From Phenylobacterium zucineum (GTDB lineage Bacteria > Pseudomonadota > Alphaproteobacteria > Caulobacterales > Caulobacteraceae), in the NCBI GenBank assembly GCA_002221445.1, contig NMUI01000013.1:1-42669 (forward strand): DNA of 42,669 nucleotides, written 5' to 3'. The notes below the pieces were generated by a model, which was not told the DNA's origin, made no database searches, and saw only the letters and a list, made by a program, of their open reading frames with translations. The translations under genes and the position numbers were made by a program. Positions 17,883-25,494 of this stretch are shown piece after piece. The first letter of the stretch is position 1. Each line of letters starts with the position of its first letter.

Positions 17883-20373
17883 TCCCAAGTGCACACTTTG
17901 CAAGCTACATTCCACAGCCAAGACCGTGTGCTTGCTTGGCACTGGCCCCTCGCGTTGTGACGTGATGGTGATCGGCGAAGCGCCCGGGCGATATGAGGAC
18001 GAGAAGGGCCAAGCGTTCGTAGGACAAGCCGGACGATTGTTGACCGACTCCCTTGAGCGCGCTGGGATCAATCGCGAGGACTGCTACATCACCAACGCCG
18101 TGAACTGCCGGCCTCCCGACAACCGCACACCGACCAAGGCCGAGATACGAGCTTGCAAGAAGTGGCTCGAGTATCAGATTGCAATGGTCAAGCCCAAGTA
18201 CGTTCTCCTGCTTGGTAACGTCCCGTTGCTTGCTGCGCTTGGAACCACAGGTATTCGCAAGGCTCGAGGCAAGCCCGTCGAGAAGGATGGGATCATTTAC
18301 CTTCCGACCTATCATCCGGCCTATATCCTTCGTGAACCGGGACAGGCGGCCATCTTTGAGTTGGACCTGGCGACATTTCACAAGATCATTGACTTCGGCG
18401 GCATTCCCGAAGAGCGTGAACTCGACTACATCATTGTGGACAACGATCAGCGCTTCGAGGCCATGCTCAAGGACCTGAGGGGCGCGGTGTCAAGCGACCT
18501 TGAGACTACGGGGCTCTACCCGTGGGCTGAAGGTTCTCGGATCGTCAGCATAGGCTTCGGCACCCCGCGTCATCAGTGGATCATTCCGGGCGAGACAACG
18601 AGTCAATGGACACGCAAGCAGCTCGAGGAAATGGTCGAGCGCATCACCGAGCGATTAGATGGCTGCTACCTCGTCGGGCACAACTGGAAGTTCGACGCGC
18701 TGTGGATGCGCGTTCGCTTCGGTGTTGAGTGGGTGGCACAGTTCGACACCATGCTTGCTCACTTCCTGCTGGACGAAAACGATCAGCATGGCTTGAAATA
18801 CTTGGCGCAGAAGTTCTTGGGCGCTCCCGACTGGGACGTGAGTAAAGACGTCAAGATGGGTTGGTCCCCCAAGATGGCCAAGTACCACGCTCACGACTTG
18901 TTCTATACGCTTCGGCTCAAGCAATACTTTGCCAAGCGTCTTGCCCTTGATCCTGAAGTCAAGCGCGTGTTTGAGAAGATCATGATGCCCTGCGTTGAGC
19001 TCTTCACCAACGCCGAGTTCCGCGGGGTATACATCGACACGCCCAAGATGGACGAGGCCGAGGCCTACCTGCGCAACGAGCTCGAGACGGCTCGCAAGGA
19101 ACTCGTCAAGTGGGGACCGGACATTAACTGGCGTTCGGCCAAGCAGGTTGCTGAACTGCTGTTCGACAGACTCGAGATTGAAGTCATCGAGATGACGAAG
19201 GGCGGCGGACGATCAGTCAGCGAGTCGGTCATCAAACGCATCGACCATCCGGTGGCCTCGGCCATGCTCAAGTACCGAGCTGCCGACAAGCAGCTGTCTT
19301 CGTTCATTGAAGGGTGGAAGCCGTTCCTCGTCAACTCGCGCCTCCACCCGTCATTCAAGCTTCATGGCACAGTCACAGGCCGGTTGTCATGTGAGCACCC
19401 GAACCTCCAGCAGGTTCCTCGCGACAAACGCATCCGGTCGCTTATCACCGCACCGCCCGGCTGGACGTTGCTCGAGTGCGACCTGTCACAGATTGAATTG
19501 CGCATCGCCGCCGAGCTGTCCGGCGAGCGCAATATGATCTACGCCTTCACTCACGGGATTGACGTTCACTGGCTTACCGCCATCCGCGAGATTGCTCGAG
19601 GCGGCGGTCTTGTTCATGAGGTGATGACCACAGCCAAGAAATACATCGAGCTGAAGCAGGGCGCAGTCACCTACATCACCAAGAACAAGGTTGACGCATC
19701 GAAGCTCAATTATGGCGATGCCATCCAAATCATGCTCGAGATGGGACCTGACAACGCCGCATCACTGCTCGAGGATTGGAAGGAACTTCGCAAGAAAGCC
19801 AAGGCGGTGAACTTCGGCTACCTCTACGGCATGTGGTGGAAGAAGTTCAAGATATACGCTCGCGACAACTACGGCGTGAACGTGAGCGACGAACAGGCCG
19901 CCGACTCACGCAAGGCCTTCTTCGAGAACTATCCCGACCTACCGGCGTGGCATGATCGTCAACGCAAGTTTGTTCGTGCTGAGGGGTATGTCAGGACGCT
20001 CTCTGGGCGCAAGCGTCGGTTGCCTCAAGCAATGTCACGCGACAACACCCTGGAGCGACAGGAAGCTGAGCGCCAGGCCATCAACTCGCCGGTGCAGTCA
20101 TTCGCCAATGAGCTCAACCTCATGGCGGCGCTTCAAGTTCGCGAGGAGTATCCGCGCAACGTGCTTCACATTGTCGGCACCGTTCATGACGCTATCCTCT
20201 TCGAGGTGCGAGACGATTATGTGGAGCGCGTCACACGTCGAGTTCTTGAGGTCATGAGTGGCCCCCGCCTGCTCAAGGACTTCGAGATTGAAATGTCTGT
20301 GCCGATTGAGGCAGAGGCGAAAATTGGCCCGTGGGGATCAGGAAAGGACTTGCACAAATGGCTATCTCAGTAA
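17869..20373 (+). CDS. Fused type-4 uracil-DNA glycosylase and family-A DNA polymerase
   Basis: An 834-residue replicative polymerase with an extra N-terminal domain; ATG 17869 has CGGAGG seven bases upstream. Residues 1-165 are a family-4-like uracil-DNA glycosylase: four Fe-S cysteines (8, 11, 80, 96), VIGEAPGRYED (35-44), QAFVGQAGRLL, NCRPPDNRTP and the TYHPAY motif (147-152). Residues about 185-350 are a DEDDy 3'-5' exonuclease (Asp209/Glu211; Asn271/Asp275; Tyr338/Asp342). The polymerase has motif A CDLSQIELR (Asp537), motif B KKAKAVNFGYLYG (641-653) and motif C GTVHDAILFEV (Asp773). About 45 extra residues lie between motifs A and B. There is no 5'-3' exonuclease. The order looks intact with no stop or shift between domains. 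Confidence 0.95.
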   Translation: MLRRDPKCTLCKLHSTAKTVCLLGTGPSRCDVMVIGEAPGRYEDEKGQAFVGQAGRLLTDSLERAGINREDCYITNAVNCRPPDNRTPTKAEIRACKKWLEYQIAMVKPKYVLLLGNVPLLAALGTTGIRKARGKPVEKDGIIYLPTYHPAYILREPGQAAIFELDLATFHKIIDFGGIPEERELDYIIVDNDQRFEAMLKDLRGAVSSDLETTGLYPWAEGSRIVSIGFGTPRHQWIIPGETTSQWTRKQLEEMVERITERLDGCYLVGHNWKFDALWMRVRFGVEWVAQFDTMLAHFLLDENDQHGLKYLAQKFLGAPDWDVSKDVKMGWSPKMAKYHAHDLFYTLRLKQYFAKRLALDPEVKRVFEKIMMPCVELFTNAEFRGVYIDTPKMDEAEAYLRNELETARKELVKWGPDINWRSAKQVAELLFDRLEIEVIEMTKGGGRSVSESVIKRIDHPVASAMLKYRAADKQLSSFIEGWKPFLVNSRLHPSFKLHGTVTGRLSCEHPNLQQVPRDKRIRSLITAPPGWTLLECDLSQIELRIAAELSGERNMIYAFTHGIDVHWLTAIREIARGGGLVHEVMTTAKKYIELKQGAVTYITKNKVDASKLNYGDAIQIMLEMGPDNAASLLEDWKELRKKAKAVNFGYLYGMWWKKFKIYARDNYGVNVSDEQAADSRKAFFENYPDLPAWHDRQRKFVRAEGYVRTLSGRKRRLPQAMSRDNTLERQEAERQAINSPVQSFANELNLMAALQVREEYPRNVLHIVGTVHDAILFEVRDDYVERVTRRVLEVMSGPRLLKDFEIEMSVPIEAEAKIGPWGSGKDLHKWLSQ

Positions 20374-21338
20374 GCCAGTCAAAGGCAAAGACCTGGCGGC
20401 AATGCCGTCAGCAATACCATCTGAAATACGTGGAGGGGCTCAAGCGTCGGCGCATCAAGCGACCGTTCCAGTTTGGGCGCATCGTCCACGAGATGGTCGA
20501 GGCGTTCGCCAATGCCGAAGACCCGTTCGACGTGCTCGAGAAGATCAGCGTCGAGAAGGCCAATATGTTCGCTGCCGAGAAGGAGCAGTATGGGGAAATC
20601 ATCGAAGACATTCGGTTCATCATGACCGAGTACTTCGATCATTGGCCCGAGAACAGCCTTCGCTATGTTCGATCCAAGGGCAAGTCCGCCGAGCATGACT
20701 TCGAGATTGAGATTGCCGACGGGATTACGTTCAAGGGCAAGATTGACGCCATCGCTCGCGCCAACAGGCTTCGTTGGCTCGTCGAGCACAAGACCTTCGG
20801 ACGTATGCCCACAGACGATCACCGCTGGCGCAATCTCCAGTCGTCCGTCTATGTGCGAGCAATCGACATACTCGGCTGGAAGCCTGTGGATGGGACGATC
20901 TGGGACTATATCAAGTCCAAGGCCCCGCCGCGTCCAGAAATCCTCAAGTCCGGTGCGCTCAGCCAGCGCAAGATCGAAACGCTGCCCAGCGTGGTCATCC
21001 ATGAACTTAAGAAACATGGCCTCAAGACCAAGGACTATGCAGAGTTCATCGAGTTGATGAAGGAGAACCGTTCGTCTTACTTTACGCGCATATTCACCCC
21101 GACCAGCAAGGCCGTTGTGGATATGGTATTCTCCGACTTCGTGACAACGGCGAAGGAGATTGCTGAGCAACACGGGAAGGCGAGCACACGCAACATTGGA
21201 ATGCACTGCGACTTCTGCGACTACGAGCCGATATGCCGTGCCGCTCTGCAAGGTTCAGATGTTGATTTTGTCAAAGAAAGGGAGTTTACCAAGCATGAAA
21301 CCGAAACCGAAGACAACACCGATCAGTCGGCGGAGTGA
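20358..21338 (+). CDS. PD-(D/E)XK nuclease, Cas4/AddB-like
   Basis: A 326-residue nuclease. ISVSQSKAKTWRQCRQQYHL is the 's.S.l..f..CP.ky.l' start of RecB/Cas4-type nucleases with its first Cys, and FQFGRIVHEMVEAF gives the 'G...H' motif. The core shows TFKGKIDAIARA (metal-binding Asp) and LVEHKTFGR (the E-x-K). The end has MHCDFCDYEPIC, three Cys completing a probable Fe-S cluster with the first one. Such enzymes process DNA ends for recombination. It follows the polymerase with a 16-base overlap and precedes a Sak4-like ATPase, a usual recombination pairing in phages. Confidence 0.92.
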   Translation: MAISVSQSKAKTWRQCRQQYHLKYVEGLKRRRIKRPFQFGRIVHEMVEAFANAEDPFDVLEKISVEKANMFAAEKEQYGEIIEDIRFIMTEYFDHWPENSLRYVRSKGKSAEHDFEIEIADGITFKGKIDAIARANRLRWLVEHKTFGRMPTDDHRWRNLQSSVYVRAIDILGWKPVDGTIWDYIKSKAPPRPEILKSGALSQRKIETLPSVVIHELKKHGLKTKDYAEFIELMKENRSSYFTRIFTPTSKAVVDMVFSDFVTTAKEIAEQHGKASTRNIGMHCDFCDYEPICRAALQGSDVDFVKEREFTKHETETEDNTDQSAE

Positions 21339-22113
21339 TCCTGACGAACTGCCGGTTCGAGAAGTTTCAGACGTATCTCGCCCCCGCTCATTCGTATTCT
21401 ACGGACGCAGTGGCTCAGGCAAGACCACGCTGAGCAGCACGTTCCCGAAGCCCCTGCTTCTCCTCGACGTGAGGGACGAAGGAACGGACTCCATCAGTGA
21501 CGTTGACGGAGTCATGGTCATGGACGTTCCCACATGGGACGACTTCGAAGACGCCTACTGGTGGCTGAAGAAGAACCCGAAAGCCTACAAGACAGTGGTC
21601 GTTGACACGGTCACTCAGCTGCAGCAAATCGCCATCGAGAAAATCCTTCGGGACAAGAAGAAGGACGTTACTGCTGCCGGCGACTGGGGAACGATGACCA
21701 AGCGTGAGTGGGGCGATGTTGCCCAGCTCATGAAGACCTGGATCGTCAACCTTCGCGACCTGCCCATGGAAGTCGTCTTCCTGGCACAGGACCGCGTTTT
21801 CAACTTCGATGAGGACTCCGGTGATGCCGAGGAGCAGCTTGCTCCCGAGGTTGGCCCGCGTTTGTCCCCGTCGGTTGCCGCCACACTCAATGCAGCCGTG
21901 AGCGTGATCGGCAACACCTACGTCCGGCTGAAGACTTACAAGAAGGAGGTCAAAGGCAAGACCGTCGAGAAACAGAAAACGGAGTACTGCCTGCGCATCG
22001 GGCCGAACCCCGTCTATGTCACCAAAATCCGCAAGCCGAAGTCGGTGGAAGCACCGGCGTTCATTGTGGACCCCACCTATGAAGAAATCGTCAACGCCAT
22101 CAAAGGAGAATAA
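21295..22113 (+). CDS. RecA-like ATPase, Sak4-type recombinase (AAA_24)
   Basis: A 272-residue single-domain ATPase. FVFYGRSGSGKTTLSSTFPK carries the Walker A motif (GRSGSGKT), followed by LLLLDVRDEGTDSISDVDG, typical of the phage nucleotide-binding family ('P.lllD.e.G..s'). KTVVVDTVTQLQQIAIEKIL is Walker B, and MEVVFLAQDRVFNFDEDSGD the following sensor-like strand. These Sak4-like proteins anneal or exchange single strands together with an SSB, here the DUF669 protein directly downstream. The N-terminus is a short basic extension. It overlaps the nuclease gene by 44 bases. Confidence 0.9.
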   Translation: MKPKPKTTPISRRSDPDELPVREVSDVSRPRSFVFYGRSGSGKTTLSSTFPKPLLLLDVRDEGTDSISDVDGVMVMDVPTWDDFEDAYWWLKKNPKAYKTVVVDTVTQLQQIAIEKILRDKKKDVTAAGDWGTMTKREWGDVAQLMKTWIVNLRDLPMEVVFLAQDRVFNFDEDSGDAEEQLAPEVGPRLSPSVAATLNAAVSVIGNTYVRLKTYKKEVKGKTVEKQKTEYCLRIGPNPVYVTKIRKPKSVEAPAFIVDPTYEEIVNAIKGE

Positions 22114-22116
22114 CCA

Positions 22117-22914
22117 ATGGCACGTTCATCCCGCCGCGCTGCGGCAAACAAGCGTACTCTTCGCGTCGACTTCACCAACGCCGGCCAGACGCGGTTCACG
22201 CCGCCCGAGGACGACTACCTGGTCGAGATTGTCAAGGTCAACAAGGGCGAGTCCTCGTCCGGCAACGATCAGCTGGAAATGGACTTCAAGGTCCTCGACG
22301 GCAAGCACAAGGACAAGCAGTTCCGTCAGTGGTTCTCGCTCGTCGACCAGGCCCTGTGGAAGCTCGCCGGCGTCCTTCGCTCGGCTGGCGTGGACATTCC
22401 CGAGGAAGTCGTGGACCTGGACCTCGATGACATTGAGGGCCGCAAGCTCCAGGTGACCATCGAGCATCGCGAGTACAACGGCGACGTGAAGGCGGATATC
22501 CGTGACTCCGCCTCGCTCGAGGAGGTCGAAGAAGGCGACGATGACGAGGACGAGAAGCCCAAGGGCAAGAAGTCCTCGAAGCGCGATGATGACGATGAGG
22601 ACGAGAAGCCCGCTCGCCGCTCGCGTTCGTCCAAGAAGGACGATGACGATGAGGAGGAAGAGAAGCCGAAGTCCAAGTCTCGTCGCCGCGATGATGACGA
22701 TGAGGAGGAGGAAGCTCCCAAGTCCAAGAAGAAGTCGAAGAAGCTTCCCGCCCTGTCCGGCGACGAGGTCTCCGACATGGACGAGGAAGGCCTCGAAGAC
22801 GTCATCGAGCAGTATGGCCTCGACGTGGACCTGAGCTCCTACAAGACGCTTCGCAAGAAGGCCGCTGCGGTTATCGACGCGCTCGAGACTGCCGGACACC
22901 TCGAGGAAGAATGA
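22117..22914 (+). CDS. DUF669-like ssDNA-binding protein with charged repeat linker and C-terminal SAP-like domain
   Basis: A 265-residue protein. The first 135 residues follow the DUF669 plan (VDFTNAGQTRFTPPEDDYLV; EMDFKVLDGKHKDKQFRQWF; GRKLQVTIEHREYNGDVKAD), a phage OB-fold ssDNA-binding family. Residues about 140-210 are a low-complexity tract of three or four blocks of DDDDE(D/E)E followed by KP and basic residues. The last 50 residues (VSDMDEEGLEDVIEQYGLDV then a LRKKAAAVIDALE helix) look like a SAP/Rho-N-type module. The linker resembles the disordered acidic tails of SSBs that recruit partners, but here it is internal. Three bases after the Sak4 gene, so functional coupling is likely. 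Confidence 0.85.
   Translation: MARSSRRAAANKRTLRVDFTNAGQTRFTPPEDDYLVEIVKVNKGESSSGNDQLEMDFKVLDGKHKDKQFRQWFSLVDQALWKLAGVLRSAGVDIPEEVVDLDLDDIEGRKLQVTIEHREYNGDVKADIRDSASLEEVEEGDDDEDEKPKGKKSSKRDDDDEDEKPARRSRSSKKDDDDEEEEKPKSKSRRRDDDDEEEEAPKSKKKSKKLPALSGDEVSDMDEEGLEDVIEQYGLDVDLSSYKTLRKKAAAVIDALETAGHLEEE
22530..22740 (+). repeat. In-frame degenerate repeat coding the charged linker
   Basis: Units built around GATGATGACGATGAGGA followed by AAG/GAAG-rich bases occur three to four times (near 22535, 22585, 22640 and 22690), coding (D)4-E-x-E-K-P and basic residues. The unit is about 50 bases. Repeat number could vary between isolates. The complementary strand shows a long Ser/Leu-rich open frame here only because of this composition. 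Confidence 0.8.
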
Positions 22915-22915
22915 T

Positions 22916-23362
22916 ATGGCGAAGAAGCCCGAGTCACGGCTTCAACGCAACATTCGCTTGCACCTGGAGAAATCCTTCAGGTGCAAGTTCTTCAAGGTCT
23001 GGGGAGGTCCGTTCACTGAAGCGGGTCTCCCCGACTTGGTAGGATGCGTTGAAGGATTGTTCATTGGATTAGAGGTCAAGCGGGATGCGAACGACAGCGA
23101 AGCGACGGAACTACAACTCGAAACGCTCGCGGAGTTTCGTGATGCCGGCGGCTATGCCTGCGTTGTCACTAGTCCCGCCGAAGCCGCTGCCGTTGTTCGT
23201 GCGGCTAAGAGACTATCAGAAACGGGCGGTCGCCTTCGCGTTGACGCAGAGAGGGGTAGGCCTATTCTGCGACCCGAGGACTGGGAAGACGTGGATAGCG
23301 CTCGCAGTGGTCGAACAGCTTCAGCCACAGGACGCGCTCGCCGTCGTTCCGCTCACAAATAA
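22916..23362 (+). CDS. VRR-NUC family nuclease
   Basis: Open for 148 residues. The first 100 are a complete VRR-NUC domain: ESRLQRNIRLHLEKSFRCKF, then GPFTEAGLPDLVGCVEGLFI (the G.PD motif) and GLEVKRDANDSEATELQLET (E-x-K), ending GGYACVVTSPAEAAAVVRAA. The domain is a PD-(D/E)XK-type nuclease found as a single protein beside helicases in many phages, probably acting on branched DNA. After about residue 105 the translation is a shadow of the helicase frame, so the native protein probably ends near 23230; the present overlap of about 160-210 bases is unusually long. Confidence 0.88.
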   Translation: MAKKPESRLQRNIRLHLEKSFRCKFFKVWGGPFTEAGLPDLVGCVEGLFIGLEVKRDANDSEATELQLETLAEFRDAGGYACVVTSPAEAAAVVRAAKRLSETGGRLRVDAERGRPILRPEDWEDVDSARSGRTASATGRARRRSAHK

Positions 23363-24758
23363 GCTGACCACCTGGCTTAAGTGGGCCAAGGAGCTGCTGC
23401 CCAACTACACGATCTGCCTCACCGTCGAAGAATACAAGGCGGCTTCAAAGCCCCGAATGCTGCTTGCACATTATGAACTTCTGCCCCGCATCATCAAGAA
23501 ACTCGTCAAGATACCTTGGGGCCTCGTGATCCTCGACGAGTCGCAACGCATCAAGGCCCGAGCCTCCAAGCAATCGCGCAACCTCCGCCGCCTTCGTCAT
23601 GTCGAACGTCGACTGGCGCTGAGCGGCACTCCCATGGATGACAGCGAGATTGACCTGTGGGGCCAGATGCGTTTCATCGAGCCCACAGCACTCAGCGACG
23701 TGTGGGACCACTTCGACCGGGAGTTCTTGAAGCCCGACGGATACATGGGCTATGGCAGGAAATTTCGATCTGAGCTTGCCGATCAATTCAACGCCCGCAT
23801 CTCGCCTTACTGCTTGCGCGTGACACGCGACGAGGCCGGTATCCCGGAGCCGACGATGATCTGGTGCCCGGTCATGTTGTTCGGCGACCAGCGCCGCGCC
23901 TACGAACGCCTCGAGCGCGATTGGATCATGACGATCAACGGCGCCAAGATCAAAACAACGATGGAGCTCACCAAGCGCGTGAAGCTTCAGCAGCTGGTCA
24001 ACGGGTTCATCTTCGATGATGACGGCAACGCGCATCCTGTGGGAGAAGCGAAACTCCGAAAGCTGAGACACCTACTTAAGAGAAAAATCAAGCCCCCGGC
24101 TATCATCTTCTGCCAATACCTCCCGGAGGTGGCAATCATCGAGAAAGCGTGTGGCAAATTCTCGGACCGCGTGTCATCGCTCACAGGTGCGGTGAAAGAT
24201 AAGGGCAAGAAAAGAGAGCGAAGCGATTTGATCGAAGCATTTCAACGTGGTACCATCGACTACCTGATTTGCCAGCAGAAAACAGGCGGCGTTGGGATTG
24301 ACCTTTACAAATCACGAAATGCCATATTCTATTCGTTCAACCACAGCTTCATTGACTTCGATCAGGCGAAGTCGCGCATGGACGTTGCCGGCGAGGATGC
24401 GCCTACTATATTCTTAATTTATGCCAGCCATACCATTGACGAGGACAAGCGAGAAGCTGTACTGTCCAAGCGTTCAATCACTGACGTGGTACTGAACCGC
24501 CTCAAACAATCACAAGGAGCACCGAAAATGTCCAAGACCGAAAAGACCACCAAGCCGCCGCGAAGACCGAAGCCAAGGCCGAGCCGAAGAAGTCGAACCT
24601 GCCGCCCAAGCCCTCCTACAAGTATGGCGTCCCGGAACTCGCCGAAGCCCTCGGCATCGAGCCGGCCAGTGCGCGTATCGCGCTCCGCAAGGCCAAGATC
24701 GAGAAGGCCGAAGGCGGCGTCTACGGCTGGAACTCGAAGGCCGAGTTCGACGAGGTGA
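23154..24758 (+). CDS. SNF2-type DEAD/DEAH helicase
   Basis: A superfamily 2 helicase of the SNF2 kind. RLRDYQKRAVAFALTQRGVG begins the domain, then FCDPRTGKTW (Walker A), LVILDESQRIK (DExx box as DESQ), LALSGTPMDD (motif III) and, in the second half, ICQQKTGGVGIDLYKSRNAI and FDQAKSRMDVAGEDAPTIFL (motif VI, with one of the usual two Arg replaced). The start is unclear: ATG 23154 is the nearest, while GTG 23199 would put the protein exactly at RLRDYQ. There is no stop codon between the helicase end (LNRLKQSQGAPK, about 24527) and the next gene's ATG, so the frame runs on to 24758 as an Arg/Ser-rich shadow. Confidence 0.9.
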   Translation: MPALSLVPPKPLPLFVRLRDYQKRAVAFALTQRGVGLFCDPRTGKTWIALAVVEQLQPQDALAVVPLTNKLTTWLKWAKELLPNYTICLTVEEYKAASKPRMLLAHYELLPRIIKKLVKIPWGLVILDESQRIKARASKQSRNLRRLRHVERRLALSGTPMDDSEIDLWGQMRFIEPTALSDVWDHFDREFLKPDGYMGYGRKFRSELADQFNARISPYCLRVTRDEAGIPEPTMIWCPVMLFGDQRRAYERLERDWIMTINGAKIKTTMELTKRVKLQQLVNGFIFDDDGNAHPVGEAKLRKLRHLLKRKIKPPAIIFCQYLPEVAIIEKACGKFSDRVSSLTGAVKDKGKKRERSDLIEAFQRGTIDYLICQQKTGGVGIDLYKSRNAIFYSFNHSFIDFDQAKSRMDVAGEDAPTIFLIYASHTIDEDKREAVLSKRSITDVVLNRLKQSQGAPKMSKTEKTTKPPRRPKPRPSRRSRTCRPSPPTSMASRNSPKPSASSRPVRVSRSARPRSRRPKAASTAGTRRPSSTR

Positions 24759-24814
24759 AGGGCAAGCTGCGCCCGAAGAAGGACGAAGCGCCGGCCAAGA
24801 AGAAGGCCGCGTAA
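24528..24814 (+). CDS. HTH-module protein with an internal -1 frame change
   Basis: ATG 24528 (CACAAGGAGC upstream, a good ribosome site) begins MSKTEKTTK in the helicase frame. From base 24554 the -1 frame carries clearly coding sequence to TAA 24812-24814: AAKTEAKAEPKKSNLPPKPS, YKYGVPELAEALGIEPASAR, IALRKAKIEKAEGGVYGWNS and a Lys/Ala-rich tail. One extra G at 24554 would restore KTTKAAAKTEAKAEPKK and a protein of 95 residues. The module matches those at 4743, 4847 and 8925. So the gene is either broken by one lost base, or shifted by -1; an AAAAG stretch at 24538-24545 could slip. Very basic, likely DNA-binding; last gene of the early transcript. Confidence 0.75.
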
Positions 24815-24838
24815 CCGTTCATCGCCATCGGCGTCATC

Positions 24839-24867
24839 AAGCCTCGGATCAACGTCCGGGGCTTTTT
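24839..24867 (+). terminator. Rho-independent terminator of the early transcript
   Basis: AAGCCTCGGA (24839-24848) pairs with TCCGGGGCTT (24855-24864; one G-U pair), loop of six, and runs into TTTTT (24863-24867). It follows the last plus-strand gene by 24 bases. Confidence 0.9.
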
Positions 24868-24874
24868 GGCGGAC

Positions 24875-24912
24875 AAAAAAAGACCCCCATAACGCGCATG
24901 GCGTCATGGGGG
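24875..24912 (-). terminator. Rho-independent terminator of the late transcript
   Basis: On the minus strand CCCCCAT (24912-24906) pairs with ATGGGGG (24890-24884), followed by TCTTTTTTT (24883-24875). It lies 19 bases past the last minus-strand gene and faces the plus-strand terminator only seven bases away, so the two converging transcripts are insulated. Confidence 0.88.
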
Positions 24913-24930
24913 CAAGTCGGGCACCGAACC

Positions 24931-25209
24931 TCAGGGCTTCAAGCCATTACCGGGTTGCCGTTCGAGGTATGACCGAATGGCAGTCAGCTCCTGAGCTGTT
25001 GAGCGTTGGTTGGCTCTGATCTCAATCAGAATGTCATGATCCGATTTTTGATCCTGCTGAGCCTTCTCGATCATCATGAGACGTTGCTCAAAGAGACGAT
25101 CATTGGACTTCAGGTCGCCATACGCCAACGCTAAAGTGATAACATACACGATCCCGGGAATAACCCATCCCACGATCTTTTCGGGTTTAATCCACGTCGG
25201 CGTGGTCAT
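24931..25209 (-). CDS. Membrane protein with coiled coil, lysis cassette (holin or spanin-like)
   Basis: A 92-residue protein with AAAGGGGG before ATG 25209. Residues about 11-30 (IVGWVIPGIVYVITLALAYG) form one membrane span; the rest is a charged helix (NDRLFEQRLMMIEKAQQDQK and following) likely to be coiled coil. This topology is known in phage proteins near lysis genes, such as pinholin-like or Rz-like proteins. It is the last late gene, four bases after the lipoprotein gene. Which lysis role it has cannot be said from sequence. Confidence 0.7.
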   Translation of the reverse strand: MTTPTWIKPEKIVGWVIPGIVYVITLALAYGDLKSNDRLFEQRLMMIEKAQQDQKSDHDILIEIRANQRSTAQELTAIRSYLERQPGNGLKP

Positions 25210-25212
25210 AAT

Positions 25213-25494
25213 TCAGCCCCCTTTCTTTCTGCAGGCTCTTGCTTGGTCACGTCCCTTGATCCAGTCATCAATGACAAAGTTAAGGGGACTATCATTGGGC
25301 AAAGCGGATGCAGCATCCGCGATGCGCGATTGCGTGGCCTTATCCACAGGCGTAACCTGTGGGCAGCCAACCACCTTCGGCGTCAGTGTTGCCTTAGGCG
25401 GTGCCGTCGCGCAACCGGTCAAGGTTGTGCTGACGATCAGCAGGACGAGAGGCAATACCGCCGATCTCGTCTGCTCGTTGTGCGGCGTCCTCAT
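25213..25494 (-). CDS. Outer-membrane lipoprotein, putative o-spanin (Rz1-like)
   Basis: A 93-residue protein; ATG 25494 follows GGAGG. It has a lipoprotein signal (SAVLPLVLLIVSTTLTGC, lipid-bearing Cys28 after LTG) and a Pro-rich start after the Cys (ATAPPKATLTPKVV), as in Rz1 proteins. The rest is short and soluble with two more Cys. Its gene starts inside the neighbour at 25394-25633 in another frame, the usual arrangement of spanin genes. O-spanins join the i-spanin across the periplasm to fuse membranes at lysis. Somewhat longer than lambda Rz1. Confidence 0.78.
   Translation of the reverse strand: MRTPHNEQTRSAVLPLVLLIVSTTLTGCATAPPKATLTPKVVGCPQVTPVDKATQSRIADAASALPNDSPLNFVIDDWIKGRDQARACRKKGG

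Noticed and set aside
22126-22899. A 257-codon minus-strand frame rich in Leu, Ile and Val, looking like a membrane protein
   Set aside because: It is the complement of the charged Asp/Glu/Lys codons of the DUF669 protein; the hydrophobic pattern is a composition effect.
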